Below are positions 24,023 to 32,963 of a DNA stretch of 37,433 nt, in pieces. The notes under the pieces were generated by a model, which saw only the letters and a list, made by a program, of their open reading frames with translations, had not been told where the DNA came from and searched no databases. Origin of the DNA: Cyclobacteriaceae bacterium (GTDB taxonomy: Bacteria > Bacteroidota > Bacteroidia > Cytophagales > Cyclobacteriaceae). The stretch is taken from NCBI GenBank assembly GCA_019638255.1, contig JAHBUD010000005.1:1-37433 (forward strand). The letters run 5' to 3'. Every line of letters starts with the position of its first letter. Position 1 is the first letter of the stretch. The position numbers were made by a program, and so were the translations under genes.

Positions 24023-26104
24023 TTACTGGATTAATGCACTGCTCTTGAGCGGGAAAAGAATTTCAAATGAACTTCCCTTGCCCACTTCGGTAGTTAATTC
24101 AATTTTACCAGATAGCCGATCAACCAGAATCTTAACAATGGCCAAACCCAACCCGTTTGAACTCTCACCGCCTGTAGGGCGTGCACTAAGCTTTTTAAAC
24201 TTCTGATACAGGAAGTTTATGTCAATAGGTTGAAACCCCGGACCATTATCTTGAACGCGGATCACACAATCTTTACCTTTTGTGTAGGTCTTTACATGGA
24301 CTACTGAGTTATTACGCGAGAATTTTATGGCGTTTGACATAAGGTTATCCAGTATTCTGCTTAAATACTCCTGATCAAGATACACAGGCTCGTTGAATTC
24401 CTGTTCCAGCACAATATCGATGTTTTTGGATGTGGCGGAATGACGAAAAGCATTAACCCGTTCGCTGACAAAAGAATTCAGATTGAACACAGTGAATTCA
24501 GGTTCACGATTTACTTCAAGCGCATTTACGTCAAGTAGATCAGTTATCAGATCAAGACCAGAACGGGTGGAGTCCTTAATCAGTGATAAATATTTTCTTT
24601 GCTCAGCATTCATTTCCCCTCCCAACTCAAGCAAATCAGCGAGTCCTTTAATTCGGTTGAGGGGAGATTTCAAATCATGCGCTACAATATTCATCAACGT
24701 ATCCTTCTCATGGTTCAGCTCTGAGAGCTCCAGATTTCTCTTCTCCAGTTTTTCATTTTGATCAATAATCTCCGCACGCTGCTTTTCTATTTTTTGGTTT
24801 TGTGATTCTAGCTTTATATTAACATTCTTTCGTCTTGTGCTATTACGCCATTGCATTAAAAAAAGAATGCTCACAAAAGCAACAATGGCGATCAGTATAG
24901 CATTCTCTAATTGTTTCTGACGGATTATGGCTGTATTTTTTGCTTCATTTGTTTTCAGTAATTCATTTTCCCGTTCCTTCTTTTCAATTTCCAGTTGGAA
25001 TTCAAGCTTTTCGATTTGCCTGGCCAACTCTACACTTTGTAGCGATTCTTTAAGAATAAGATACTTGTTTGAAAGCAATGTGGCTTCCGTTTTTCTACCC
25101 TCCTGGTCATAAATTTTACTCAGGAATAAATAAGCATCGCGCTGAAACTCAGGATGTGACTGCTCGGTTAGTTTAACAACATTTTCCAAATGTCGTTTTG
25201 AGGCCGCGAAACTCTTAAGTTCAAATTGTGCCTTACCCATCAGCAGCGTTACCCTGGGCAGTAACCTCACGTTGTTGTTCTGATTCACCATGGCATACGC
25301 CTGTCGGGCAAGGGTATCAGCCCTGTTGATCTCTCCATGGTTTAATAAAAATTCAGCCCAGCCAATACGAATTTCTGCCAGACTTATGTAATCCTCGATT
25401 TTTATGGCAATGGAATCTGCTTGCCTGAAGCAACGATCGGCATCAATGGAACTGTGTAGCTGACTGTAAACCGAACCCAATTCAATCAGCGCTGATAGCA
25501 GGCCTCGCGGATCTCCAATCTGCTTCCGCAGGTTAAAGGCTTTCTGCGCCATTTCAAGAGCCTTTATGTAATCTTGCTGCGATCTATGAAGATTGGTGAG
25601 TGATCGGTAAACATATGCCAGGCCAACAGGATCATCTAACCTTTCAAAAATGATCATGCTCTTGATCAGGTTGTCGTAAGCACGGGTTAAATCTCCTTGA
25701 TCAAAAAATAATCGACCAAAATTATTGTAACAAAACGCAAGTTGAATGGAATCGTTTTGCTGCTGTGCTACTTCAACTGACTTCAGGTGATAATCAAAAG
25801 AAGCTTTATAATCTCCTTTGTAGGCATTAGCCAGCCCGATAAAACTAAGTGGCTTCGAAAGTTCTTTAGTTACATTTAACTGCTTGCCAAGCTCATAGGC
25901 CTGCAGACAGTAAGCAATTGTACTGTCAGGATGTGATAAACGGTATTCAAAACCGAGGTCATTTAACAGATTGAATTTTTCAACACCGGAAACGCCTGAA
26001 AGATTTTTTCGCAAGCTGTCAATCCGGTTGATATTCTGGGCATTAATCGGGCTTAGAACAACCCAAAACAGAAAAATAGCACAACTAATCGCGAGCCTCT
26101 TCAT
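24023..26104 (-). CDS. TPR-containing membrane sensor histidine kinase
   Basis: 693 residues. A signal sequence (MKRLAISCAIFLFWVVLS) leads into about 340 periplasmic residues made of tetratricopeptide repeats (for example FCYNNFGRLFFDQGDLTRAY, YVYRSLTNLHRSQQDYIKAL). A helical linker, a transmembrane segment (ILIAIVAFVSILFLMQW) and a cytoplasmic coiled coil follow. The kinase core has the H-box IVAHDLKSPLNRIKG (H476), an N-box (LMSNAIKF), DNGPGF (D619) and NGLGLAI (650-656). All catalytic motifs are intact. There is no receiver or output domain and no response regulator next door, so the partner is unknown. TPR sensors of this layout are common in Bacteroidota. It begins 65 nt after the MFS gene on the same strand. 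Confidence 0.93.
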   Translation of the reverse strand: MKRLAISCAIFLFWVVLSPINAQNINRIDSLRKNLSGVSGVEKFNLLNDLGFEYRLSHPDSTIAYCLQAYELGKQLNVTKELSKPLSFIGLANAYKGDYKASFDYHLKSVEVAQQQNDSIQLAFCYNNFGRLFFDQGDLTRAYDNLIKSMIIFERLDDPVGLAYVYRSLTNLHRSQQDYIKALEMAQKAFNLRKQIGDPRGLLSALIELGSVYSQLHSSIDADRCFRQADSIAIKIEDYISLAEIRIGWAEFLLNHGEINRADTLARQAYAMVNQNNNVRLLPRVTLLMGKAQFELKSFAASKRHLENVVKLTEQSHPEFQRDAYLFLSKIYDQEGRKTEATLLSNKYLILKESLQSVELARQIEKLEFQLEIEKKERENELLKTNEAKNTAIIRQKQLENAILIAIVAFVSILFLMQWRNSTRRKNVNIKLESQNQKIEKQRAEIIDQNEKLEKRNLELSELNHEKDTLMNIVAHDLKSPLNRIKGLADLLELGGEMNAEQRKYLSLIKDSTRSGLDLITDLLDVNALEVNREPEFTVFNLNSFVSERVNAFRHSATSKNIDIVLEQEFNEPVYLDQEYLSRILDNLMSNAIKFSRNNSVVHVKTYTKGKDCVIRVQDNGPGFQPIDINFLYQKFKKLSARPTGGESSNGLGLAIVKILVDRLSGKIELTTEVGKGSSFEILFPLKSSALIQ

Positions 26105-26169
26105 CGATCACCAAATTAGAAAAACAATTTCAAAAGGCACGAACGCTCAAAGAAATAATGTGTTTTAAA

Positions 26170-27393
26170 TTATTCTTCCACAAAATTCAAATCGCGCCCG
26201 AAGGTTTCGTGTAATGATCGCAAAGAAAGCAATGCAATCACCACTGTAACAACCCCAACAATCAAAGCCCCGGTAATTATTCCGGTATCCTCCCGCAATA
26301 ATTTAAAAGCATAGGTTAAGGGCACAACCGTTCCGCGAATAAAATTGGGTACCGTAGTGGCCACAGTCGATCGGATATTGGTACCGAACTGCTCAGCCGC
26401 TATCGTTACAAACAGCGCCCAGTACCCTACACCAAATCCAAGGCAAAAACAGGTGAAGTAAAAAAAGAACTTTGTGGTTGAAGGAGGATATAAATACAAC
26501 AGCACAAATCCCAAGGTGATGATGATAAAGATAAAAACGATTTTCTTTCGTGAGCGAAACCACTGGCTCAACAAACCGCTGCTCATGTCACCGGCTGCTA
26601 GTCCCAAATAGCTAAACATAACAGCATCGCCTGCAATGATAGGCTCAAGCACACCAATCGCTTCTGAAAACTCGGGTGAAAACGTAATGAGAATACCAAT
26701 GGTAAACCAGATGGGCAAACCAATTAAAATACAATTCATAAAACGCTTAAAGCGGTTATAATCTGTAAACAGCGACAAGAAATTGCCGCGCTCAACCACC
26801 TTCTCCTTAAGGTTCAAAAACATTCCTGACTCAAAAACGCTCACCCGCGCAATTAAGAGTAACAGTCCCAAGCCACCACCAATAAAGTAAGCAATTTGCC
26901 AATCAAAATTTTTGGCAATAATATTCGCCAATACAGCGCCCAGTAACCCAACAGTCGCCACCAAGGTTGTGCCATATCCGCGCAAGCGTGTTGGTAAAAC
27001 CTCAGCCACCAATGTAATGCCAGCGCCTAACTCACCCGCTAAACCAATACCAGCAATAAACCTAAAAAGAGCGTATTGTTCGACAGATGTAACAAGGCCA
27101 TTCGCAATGTTGGCTAATGAGTATAGTAAAATAGAACCAAACAGAACCGAAAGTCTGCCCCGCTTATCGCCCATAATTCCCCAGATAATACCACCTACTA
27201 GTAAGCCACCCATTTGCACCCGAAGCAGAAACTCACCCTGATCAAATAACTGAGCATCGGGAACGCCTAAACCCCTGAGACTGGGTATGCGAACGATACT
27301 GAACAACAGCAGATCATAAATATCAACGAAGTAACCAAGGGCAGCTACGATAACCGGTATACTGAAAAGTTTTTTTAAGTCGCCTTTTTTCAT
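26170..27393 (-). CDS. MFS transporter (metabolite:H+ symporter-like)
   Basis: A 407-residue integral membrane protein with about 12 predicted membrane segments. The loop between helices 2 and 3 has GDKRGRLSVLFGS, the MFS motif A, and helices 4-5 carry RFIAGIGLAGELGAGITLVAEVLPTRLRGYG in two adjoining pieces, typical of the metabolite/sugar symporter branches. The second half repeats a weaker version (EQFGTNIRSTVATTVPNF). The substrate cannot be read from the sequence. It is the first gene of a possible MFS-kinase unit, with a promoter at 27425-27454. Confidence 0.88.
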   Translation of the reverse strand: MKKGDLKKLFSIPVIVAALGYFVDIYDLLLFSIVRIPSLRGLGVPDAQLFDQGEFLLRVQMGGLLVGGIIWGIMGDKRGRLSVLFGSILLYSLANIANGLVTSVEQYALFRFIAGIGLAGELGAGITLVAEVLPTRLRGYGTTLVATVGLLGAVLANIIAKNFDWQIAYFIGGGLGLLLLIARVSVFESGMFLNLKEKVVERGNFLSLFTDYNRFKRFMNCILIGLPIWFTIGILITFSPEFSEAIGVLEPIIAGDAVMFSYLGLAAGDMSSGLLSQWFRSRKKIVFIFIIITLGFVLLYLYPPSTTKFFFYFTCFCLGFGVGYWALFVTIAAEQFGTNIRSTVATTVPNFIRGTVVPLTYAFKLLREDTGIITGALIVGVVTVVIALLSLRSLHETFGRDLNFVEE

Positions 27394-27424
27394 TTGATCG
27401 ATGGTTCAGTCAGCGGCATTTCAG

Positions 27425-27454
27425 CAAAGTCAAAAAATAGTTTTACAAGTGCAA
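27425..27454 (-). promoter_or_regulatory. Bacteroidota-type promoter of the MFS gene
   Basis: On the minus strand, TTG (27452-27454), exactly 19 nt, then TGACTTTG (27425-27432), one mismatch from TAnnTTTG. The ATG is 31 nt further on. Confidence 0.6.
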
Positions 27455-27462
27455 AACCTTTA

Positions 27463-27477
27463 TTTACCATTAGTAAA
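27463..27477. promoter_or_regulatory. inverted repeat next to the MFS promoter, possible operator
   Basis: TTTAC-CATTA-GTAAA is a perfect 5-bp inverted repeat with a 5-nt centre. It starts 8 nt upstream of the -33 TTG of the MFS promoter, in the 140-nt gap shared with the divergent BNR gene, so a bound regulator could act on both. Confidence 0.3.
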
Positions 27478-27533
27478 AAAGTATAGGACGAATTGGTAAT
27501 TTCAGGTTAACATCATCGAAAATTTTAAAACCT

Positions 27534-30500
27534 ATGAAGAACTTCTACTTGCTAGTATTTGGGCTCTTTCTACTCTGGACACCTTCAAATGCCCAAAAGA
27601 AAAGCCCTTCAACAACAGCCCGAACAACGGTTTCGTACGATGAGAAACTTTACAACGCCATGGAATGGCGAAGCATTGGACCTTACAGAGGTGGCCGCTC
27701 AGCAGCTGTAGCCGGTGTGCCCGGTAAGCCCAACCTATTCTACTTTGGGGCAACCGGTGGTGGTGTTTGGCGAACTACCGATGCCGGCAACAGCTGGGAA
27801 AATATTTCGGATGGATTTTTTGGCGGGTCAATCGGTGCCGTGGCTGTAAGTGAATGGGACAATAACATTATTTATGTGGGTGGTGGAGAAAAAACAGTGC
27901 GCGGAAATGTTTCGTACGGCTATGGCATGTATAAATCGGCAGATGCCGGGAAAACCTGGACACACATCGGCCTGAAAGATTCGCGTCATATTTCACGGGT
28001 ACGTATCCACCCAAAAAATCCTGACATTGTATATGCAGCAGTAATGGGCGATTTGTTCAAATCATCTGAAGAACGTGGCGTTTATAAATCTGTTGATGGT
28101 GGCAAAACATGGAAGCGCACCCTATTCGCCAATGGCGATGCCGGTGCTGTTGATCTTTGTTTCGATCCGAACAATGCCCGGATTATGTATGCCGCAACCT
28201 GGCGCATTCGCAGAACACCGTATAGTTTAGAAAGTGGCGGTGAAGGATCGGCCATGTGGAAAAGCACAGATGGCGGTGATACATGGACAAATATTACTGC
28301 TAACCAAGGCTTGCCAAAAGGCCTATGGGGTATAGCGGGCATTTCAGTTTCTCCTGTCAACTCCAATAAAGTTTACGCCATCATTGAAAATGAAAATGGT
28401 GGCGTGTATCGATCAGACGATGCCGGACAAACATGGCGTAAAACAAACGATGACCGCAACTTGCGCCAGCGTGCCTGGTACTACACGCGCATTTATGCCG
28501 ATACTAAAGATGAAGACATGGTGTATGTAGTTAATGTTTCGTATCACCGGTCTAAAGATGGGGGCCGCACCTTTCAATCTTTCAATGCACCGCATGGAGA
28601 TCACCATGATCTGTGGATTGCACCGGAAGACAACCAGCGCATGGTCATTGCTGATGACGGTGGTGCACAAGTGTCGTTTGATGGTGGGGAAAACTGGAGC
28701 ACATACAATAACCAACCAACCGCACAGTTCTATCGTGTTACTACCGATAATGCATTTCCGTATAGAATCTATGGTGCTCAACAGGACAACACTACCGTTC
28801 GCATCTATCATCGAACCGATGGATTTGCCATAACGGAAAGCGATTGGGAAGTTACAGCCGGTAGCGAAAGCGGACATCTGGCTCCGGATCCGGCAGACCT
28901 TGACATTGTTTACGGAGGAAATTACGGTGGCCTGTTGCAAATGAAGAACCACCGTACCGGAGAAAACAGAAATGTAAATGTGTGGCCAAACAACCCCATG
29001 GGCCATGGGGTTGAAGATATGAAGTACCGTTTTCAATGGAACTTCCCGATTTTTTTCTCACCACATAATCCCAAAAAGCTTTACACTACCTCAAATCATG
29101 TTCATGTATCCTTCAACGGTGGGCACTCGTGGGAAACGATTAGTCCGGATTTAACAAGAAATGACAAAACCAAACTGGGGTCATCCGGTGGACCGATTAC
29201 AAAAGACAATACCAGTGTTGAATACTACTGTACCATTTTCGCAGCGGGTGAATCACCATATGAAAAAGATTTCATCGTAACCGGATCGGACGATGGCTTG
29301 ATTTATGCCACTACCGATGGCGGTAAAGAATGGAAAAATATCACACCCAAAGATTTACCGGAATGGGTGATGTTTAATAGTGTAGAATTCGATCCGCATA
29401 CCAAAGGCGGTATTTACGTAGCAGGCACTCGCTATAAGTTGGGAGATTACCGGCCTTACCTGTACAAGTCAAAAGATTACGGAAAAACCTGGACAAAGAT
29501 TACGGATGGCATTGATGCCGGGCATTTTACGCGCGTACTCCGTGCCGATCCAAAACGAAAAGGATTGCTTTATGCAGGAACAGAGTCTGGCATGTATATA
29601 TCGTTCGATGATGGTGCAAGTTGGAAGCCCTTTCAGTTGAACCTTCCAATCGTTCCCATTACAGATCTCACTATCAAGAACGACAACCTTATCGCAGCAA
29701 CCCAAGGCAGAAGTTTTTGGTTGATTGATGATTTGACACCGCTGCACCAACTTAGTGACCAGGTAACAACTTCCGAAGCCTATCTCTACAAGCCAATGCC
29801 TTCTTACAGGATGGGACCTGCTTTTAGTTGGGGCCGGGCACCTAAAACAGCCGGACAGAACCATCCTGGAGGCGTAATGGTACACTACTACTTAAAGGAT
29901 ACGGCTAAAGCACAGGTTAGTCTTGAATTTCTTCAACCGGATGGATCGTTGATTAAGAAATTCTCAACCAAGCCTGACCTGAAAGCGAAAGAAGAAAAAC
30001 TAACGCTGAAACAACCGGGCATGAACAAATTCAGCTGGAACATGCGCTACCCGGATGCCGACAGGTTTGATGGTATGGTTCTATGGGCTGCTTCCATGAA
30101 TGGCCCACGTGCATTGCCCGGAAACTACAAAGTTCGGTTAACCGTAAATGGAAAATCATCCGAGGCAGATTTTGAGATACTCAAAGACCCACGATCGGAT
30201 GCAACTCAGGCAGACATGAAAGCTCAGTTTGACTTTGTGCAAAGCGTGATCGCCAAAGTAAGCGAAACACACAATGCCATTAAGAAGATCCGCACAGCCC
30301 GGGAACAAATCAACCGTGCGATTGACCCAATAAAAGATCAGAAAGAAACCATGAAAGAAGTGTTGGATAAAGCCAAATCCATACAGGATAACATGAAAAC
30401 AATAGAAGAAGCTTTATACCAAACCAAAAACCGAAGCGGTCAGGATCCGCTAAACTTCCCTATTCGATTGAATAATAAACTGGCTCATCTGAATTCACTT

Positions 30501-30674
30501 GCAAGTGCGGGAAATTTTCCGCCTACGCAGCAGATGGTGGAATTCAAAAATGAAATTACCGCTGAAATCGATAAGCACTTAAATGCGTTGAATAAAATCT
30601 TCAAGGACGAAATCCCTGAATTTAATGCACTCGTAAAGCAAAAGAACATTGACGCAGTTGTTCTAAAAGATTAA
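27534..30674 (+). CDS. large exported BNR/Asp-box (Vps10/sortilin-like) propeller protein, often annotated 'glycosyl hydrolase'
   Basis: 1046 residues. The signal peptide (MKNFYLLVFGLFLLWTPSNA) is cut before QKK. From residue 40 to about 720 at least ten Asp-box motifs are visible: TTDAGNSW, SADAGKTW, SVDGGKTW, STDGGDTW, SDDAGQTW, SKDGGRTF, SFDGGENW, SFNGGHSW, TTDGGKEW, SKDYGKTW, SFDDGASW. These are turns of beta-propeller blades, probably two propellers. A beta-sandwich-like section (about 780-890) and a helical C-terminal section follow. The opening YNAMEWRSIGPYRGGRS is typical of a large Bacteroidota family. Despite the common label, no glycosidase catalytic residues can be assigned, and no type IX sorting tail is seen. 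It is followed by a good terminator. Confidence 0.88.
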   Translation: MKNFYLLVFGLFLLWTPSNAQKKSPSTTARTTVSYDEKLYNAMEWRSIGPYRGGRSAAVAGVPGKPNLFYFGATGGGVWRTTDAGNSWENISDGFFGGSIGAVAVSEWDNNIIYVGGGEKTVRGNVSYGYGMYKSADAGKTWTHIGLKDSRHISRVRIHPKNPDIVYAAVMGDLFKSSEERGVYKSVDGGKTWKRTLFANGDAGAVDLCFDPNNARIMYAATWRIRRTPYSLESGGEGSAMWKSTDGGDTWTNITANQGLPKGLWGIAGISVSPVNSNKVYAIIENENGGVYRSDDAGQTWRKTNDDRNLRQRAWYYTRIYADTKDEDMVYVVNVSYHRSKDGGRTFQSFNAPHGDHHDLWIAPEDNQRMVIADDGGAQVSFDGGENWSTYNNQPTAQFYRVTTDNAFPYRIYGAQQDNTTVRIYHRTDGFAITESDWEVTAGSESGHLAPDPADLDIVYGGNYGGLLQMKNHRTGENRNVNVWPNNPMGHGVEDMKYRFQWNFPIFFSPHNPKKLYTTSNHVHVSFNGGHSWETISPDLTRNDKTKLGSSGGPITKDNTSVEYYCTIFAAGESPYEKDFIVTGSDDGLIYATTDGGKEWKNITPKDLPEWVMFNSVEFDPHTKGGIYVAGTRYKLGDYRPYLYKSKDYGKTWTKITDGIDAGHFTRVLRADPKRKGLLYAGTESGMYISFDDGASWKPFQLNLPIVPITDLTIKNDNLIAATQGRSFWLIDDLTPLHQLSDQVTTSEAYLYKPMPSYRMGPAFSWGRAPKTAGQNHPGGVMVHYYLKDTAKAQVSLEFLQPDGSLIKKFSTKPDLKAKEEKLTLKQPGMNKFSWNMRYPDADRFDGMVLWAASMNGPRALPGNYKVRLTVNGKSSEADFEILKDPRSDATQADMKAQFDFVQSVIAKVSETHNAIKKIRTAREQINRAIDPIKDQKETMKEVLDKAKSIQDNMKTIEEALYQTKNRSGQDPLNFPIRLNNKLAHLNSLASAGNFPPTQQMVEFKNEITAEIDKHLNALNKIFKDEIPEFNALVKQKNIDAVVLKD

Positions 30675-30696
30675 AGACCTTAGGTATTTCAAATCA

Positions 30697-30729
30697 AGAA
30701 GCCCGAGGTAAATTTCGGGCTTCTCTTTT
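30697..30729 (+). terminator. intrinsic terminator of the BNR gene
   Basis: AGAAGCCCGA (30697-30706), an 8-nt loop and TCGGGCTTCT (30715-30724) make a perfect 10-bp GC-rich stem, followed by CTTTT. It begins 23 nt after the BNR stop codon. It also sits right at the 3' end of the convergent PLDc_N gene, and may serve both directions. Confidence 0.85.
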
Positions 30730-30904
30730 ATAGCTCAATTATTTTCCTGCTAATCAGATACCAGGCAACTGGTCCTAGCAATGGCAACAACAGAATTACA
30801 ACAGTCCACAATAATCTTTTTTCCATGGATTGCTCTCTTTTCCATACATCGAGTATGGCCAAGACATCAATGACAAAAATCAATATAACCCAAATCCTTC
30901 CCAT
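30728..30904 (-). CDS. small PLDc_N-type membrane protein (58 residues)
   Basis: A short frame encoding MGRIWVILIFVIDVLAILDV, a charged stretch WKREQSMEKR and then LLWTVVILLLPLLGPVAWYL, ending SRKIIEL. Two membrane helices and the PLLGPVAWYL segment are characteristic of the phospholipase D-nuclease N-terminal (PLDc_N) small proteins. GGAAG lies 7 nt before the ATG, a better ribosome site than most genes here have. It starts 12 nt after the OmpA-family gene on the same strand, so the two are probably co-transcribed. Family members are membrane proteins of unknown function, in other cases fused to cardiolipin synthases. Confidence 0.82.
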   Translation of the reverse strand: MGRIWVILIFVIDVLAILDVWKREQSMEKRLLWTVVILLLPLLGPVAWYLISRKIIEL

Positions 30905-30916
30905 TAGTGCTTCCGG

Positions 30917-31867
30917 TTAGTTTGACTCAAGGATTTTAAATAATTCATCCAGGTTAGGTGTGATGATAATTTCAGTTCGTCTGTTTCGCTGGCGATTTTG
31001 AGGATTATCGTTGGAAGCCAGCGGAATAAACTCACCCCGGCCGGAGGCAGTGATCTGTTTCGGAGAAACACCTGCCTTGGTCAATATCTTGGTTATCGCG
31101 GTTGCCCGCATCACACTCAGGTCCCAGTTATCATTCATGTATTGTGATTTTCGTGAAATCGGTACATTATCTGTATGCCCTTCCACCAAAATATTGAGGT
31201 CAGTTTGATCTTTTATAGCACGCGCCAGCTGCTGTAATGCAGTTACACCTTTAGAATCAACTTCTACACTACCAGAGGCAAACAAAAGCTGCTCGGCTAA
31301 CGAAACATAGACTTTACCATTCTTAACATTGACAGTAAGATCGCTTTCTTTAAAATTAAGCAGGGCATTGGTGATTTTGTTTTTCAAATCATTCACGGCC
31401 TTGTCTTTTGCTGCCAACACCGATTCCAGTTCGCGAACCTTCTTTTCACGCTCGGCCAAACTAACGCTCAAAGAGTCGTTCATTTTTCTTGTGCGCTCAA
31501 GATTCGACTGAATTGCCAAAAGTTGCTCCTGTTGCTGTGCCATATCGCGGTTAAGCTTGCCGCTGCTGGTAAGCAAATTTTTATAGTAAGCATTCAGTTG
31601 GTCATACTCACTGTTCAACTCAGCTAATCGGTCAGATTTTGCCCTCAGATCAACACCAAGGCTACTTGTATCGGCCGCTAACGCTTTCGCCCTATCGTTA
31701 AGCTCAGCGAGCTGCTGATTTGCTGTTTCCAATTGTTCATTGCGCTCGGCCAAGTCAGCCTCAAGTTTCACTTTTTGCGCCAACATGTCATCGTATTTCT
31801 TTTTGGTAACGATGCATGATGAAGTTAATGATGTGATAATTATCAGAAAAAGGAAGTTGAGTTTCAT
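30917..31867 (-). CDS. OmpA-family peptidoglycan-binding lipoprotein with coiled-coil stalk
   Basis: 316 residues. The signal ends in LTSSC with the probable lipidated Cys at residue 18. Residues 25-165 are a long heptad-rich coiled coil (LEADLAERNEQLETANQQL and similar). The C-terminal OmpA domain (about 185-310) has the hallmark NILVEGHTDNVPI, DLSVMRATAI, and ITASGRGEFIPLASND with NRQRNRRTEI; the Asp and Arg that hold diaminopimelate are in place. It should anchor the outer membrane to peptidoglycan. Similar coiled-coil OmpA lipoproteins in Bacteroidota are free-standing, as this one is. It is divergent from the short-chain reductase and followed by the PLDc_N gene. Confidence 0.92.
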   Translation of the reverse strand: MKLNFLFLIIITSLTSSCIVTKKKYDDMLAQKVKLEADLAERNEQLETANQQLAELNDRAKALAADTSSLGVDLRAKSDRLAELNSEYDQLNAYYKNLLTSSGKLNRDMAQQQEQLLAIQSNLERTRKMNDSLSVSLAEREKKVRELESVLAAKDKAVNDLKNKITNALLNFKESDLTVNVKNGKVYVSLAEQLLFASGSVEVDSKGVTALQQLARAIKDQTDLNILVEGHTDNVPISRKSQYMNDNWDLSVMRATAITKILTKAGVSPKQITASGRGEFIPLASNDNPQNRQRNRRTEIIITPNLDELFKILESN

Positions 31868-31940
31868 AGAGATTAAAAAATTAATTGGTAAATATCTGAA
31901 AGAAGAGCATTATTACGAAATAACCACAAATTCACCTACT

Positions 31941-32798
31941 ATGAGCGGAATGTTAAAGGCTAATTCACTCAAAAACAAAACCATCATTATAACCGGGGGC
32001 GGCACAGGTCTTGGGCGATCCATGGGCAAATACCTGCTCGAACTTGGTGCAAACCTGGTTATCACCAGCCGTAAAAAAGATGTTATAGACAAATCAGCCG
32101 AGGAACTGATGCAAGAAGCTGGAGGGAAGGTGTTGGCAGTACCGTGCGATGTGCGGAAATACGAGGAGATAGAAAACGTAATTCGCGAAGCTGAAAAGTC
32201 ATTCGGGCAAGTCCATGGCGTTCTTAATAATGCAGCTGGGAATTTCATTAGCCCTACTGAACGACTCTCACACCGGGCGTTTGATATTGTAGTAGATATT
32301 GTATTGAAAGGAACCTACTATACTACGTTGGCAGCAGGAAAGAATTGGATTGCCAAAAAACAATCAGGAGTATTTTTAAATATCGTAACTACCTATGCGT
32401 GGACAGGCTCCGGTTATGTAGTGCCTTCAGCTTGTGGCAAAGCTGGCGTTCTTGCATTAACACGTTCATTGGCGGTGGAGTGGGCCAAGTATAACATCCG
32501 AAGCAATGCAATCGCTCCTGGTCCATTTCCTACAAAAGGTGCGTGGAGTCGGCTTTTACCGGGAGATCTGGTGAAGAAATTTGATCCAGCTTCTCGCATT
32601 CCACTTAAACGTGTGGGCGAACATCAGGAACTGGCCAATCTTGCTGCATATTTAATGTCTGATTATTCAGCGTATATAAATGGTGAAGTAATTACTATTG
32701 ACGGAGGCGAATGGTTACGCAATGGCGGAGAGTTTAGTCATTTGGAATTAATTCCTGAAAATATGTGGGATGAGTTAGAGAGGATGAGGGGAAAGTGA
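31941..32798 (+). CDS. short-chain dehydrogenase/reductase, 2,4-dienoyl-CoA reductase (DECR)-like
   Basis: 285 residues from the ATG at 31941; the frame is open upstream to 31740, but that part runs antisense through the OmpA gene. The Rossmann motif TGGGTGLG and NNAAGNF are clear. The usual SDR YxxxK is replaced by S-A-C-G-K (in VVPSACGKAG), with a Tyr 13 residues before the Ser in TTYAWTGSGY. This Tyr...SxxxK layout and the IAPGPFPTKGAWSRL loop match the DECR1/PDCR branch, which reduces 2,4-dienoyl-CoA with NADPH in breakdown of unsaturated fatty acids. No other beta-oxidation gene is adjacent. The C-terminal IDGGEWLRNGGEF also fits that branch. Confidence 0.87.
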   Translation: MSGMLKANSLKNKTIIITGGGTGLGRSMGKYLLELGANLVITSRKKDVIDKSAEELMQEAGGKVLAVPCDVRKYEEIENVIREAEKSFGQVHGVLNNAAGNFISPTERLSHRAFDIVVDIVLKGTYYTTLAAGKNWIAKKQSGVFLNIVTTYAWTGSGYVVPSACGKAGVLALTRSLAVEWAKYNIRSNAIAPGPFPTKGAWSRLLPGDLVKKFDPASRIPLKRVGEHQELANLAAYLMSDYSAYINGEVITIDGGEWLRNGGEFSHLELIPENMWDELERMRGK

Positions 32799-32937
32799 CT
32801 GGAAGACCTATTCCTGTGTGTGCCTGGCGTTGAAAAGAATTGAATCATTCAAGGATCAGCATGATCGAATTGTGTTTATTCCTGGCAAAATAGAGTCAAT
32901 ACTTAGACTAATAAGAATTTAATTTAGTGTTAAGTAT

Positions 32938-32956
32938 CGCTCAGCTAGAATAAACG
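32938..32956. repeat. 19-nt exact repeat, copy 1 (intergenic)
   Basis: CGCTCAGCTAGAATAAACG occurs here just before the small beta-barrel gene and again, in the same orientation, at 36029-36047 inside the 886-residue gene. An exact 19-mer pair is not expected by chance in a window of this size. Confidence 0.6.
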
Positions 32957-32963
32957 AATTAGG

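Noticed and set aside
28413..29036. 207-codon minus-strand frame inside the BNR gene
   Set aside because: Antisense shadow of an Asp-box repeat region.
31740..31940. Upstream extension of the short-chain reductase frame
   Set aside because: It runs antisense through the start of the OmpA-family gene and adds nothing to the SDR fold; the ATG at 31941 fits the family start.
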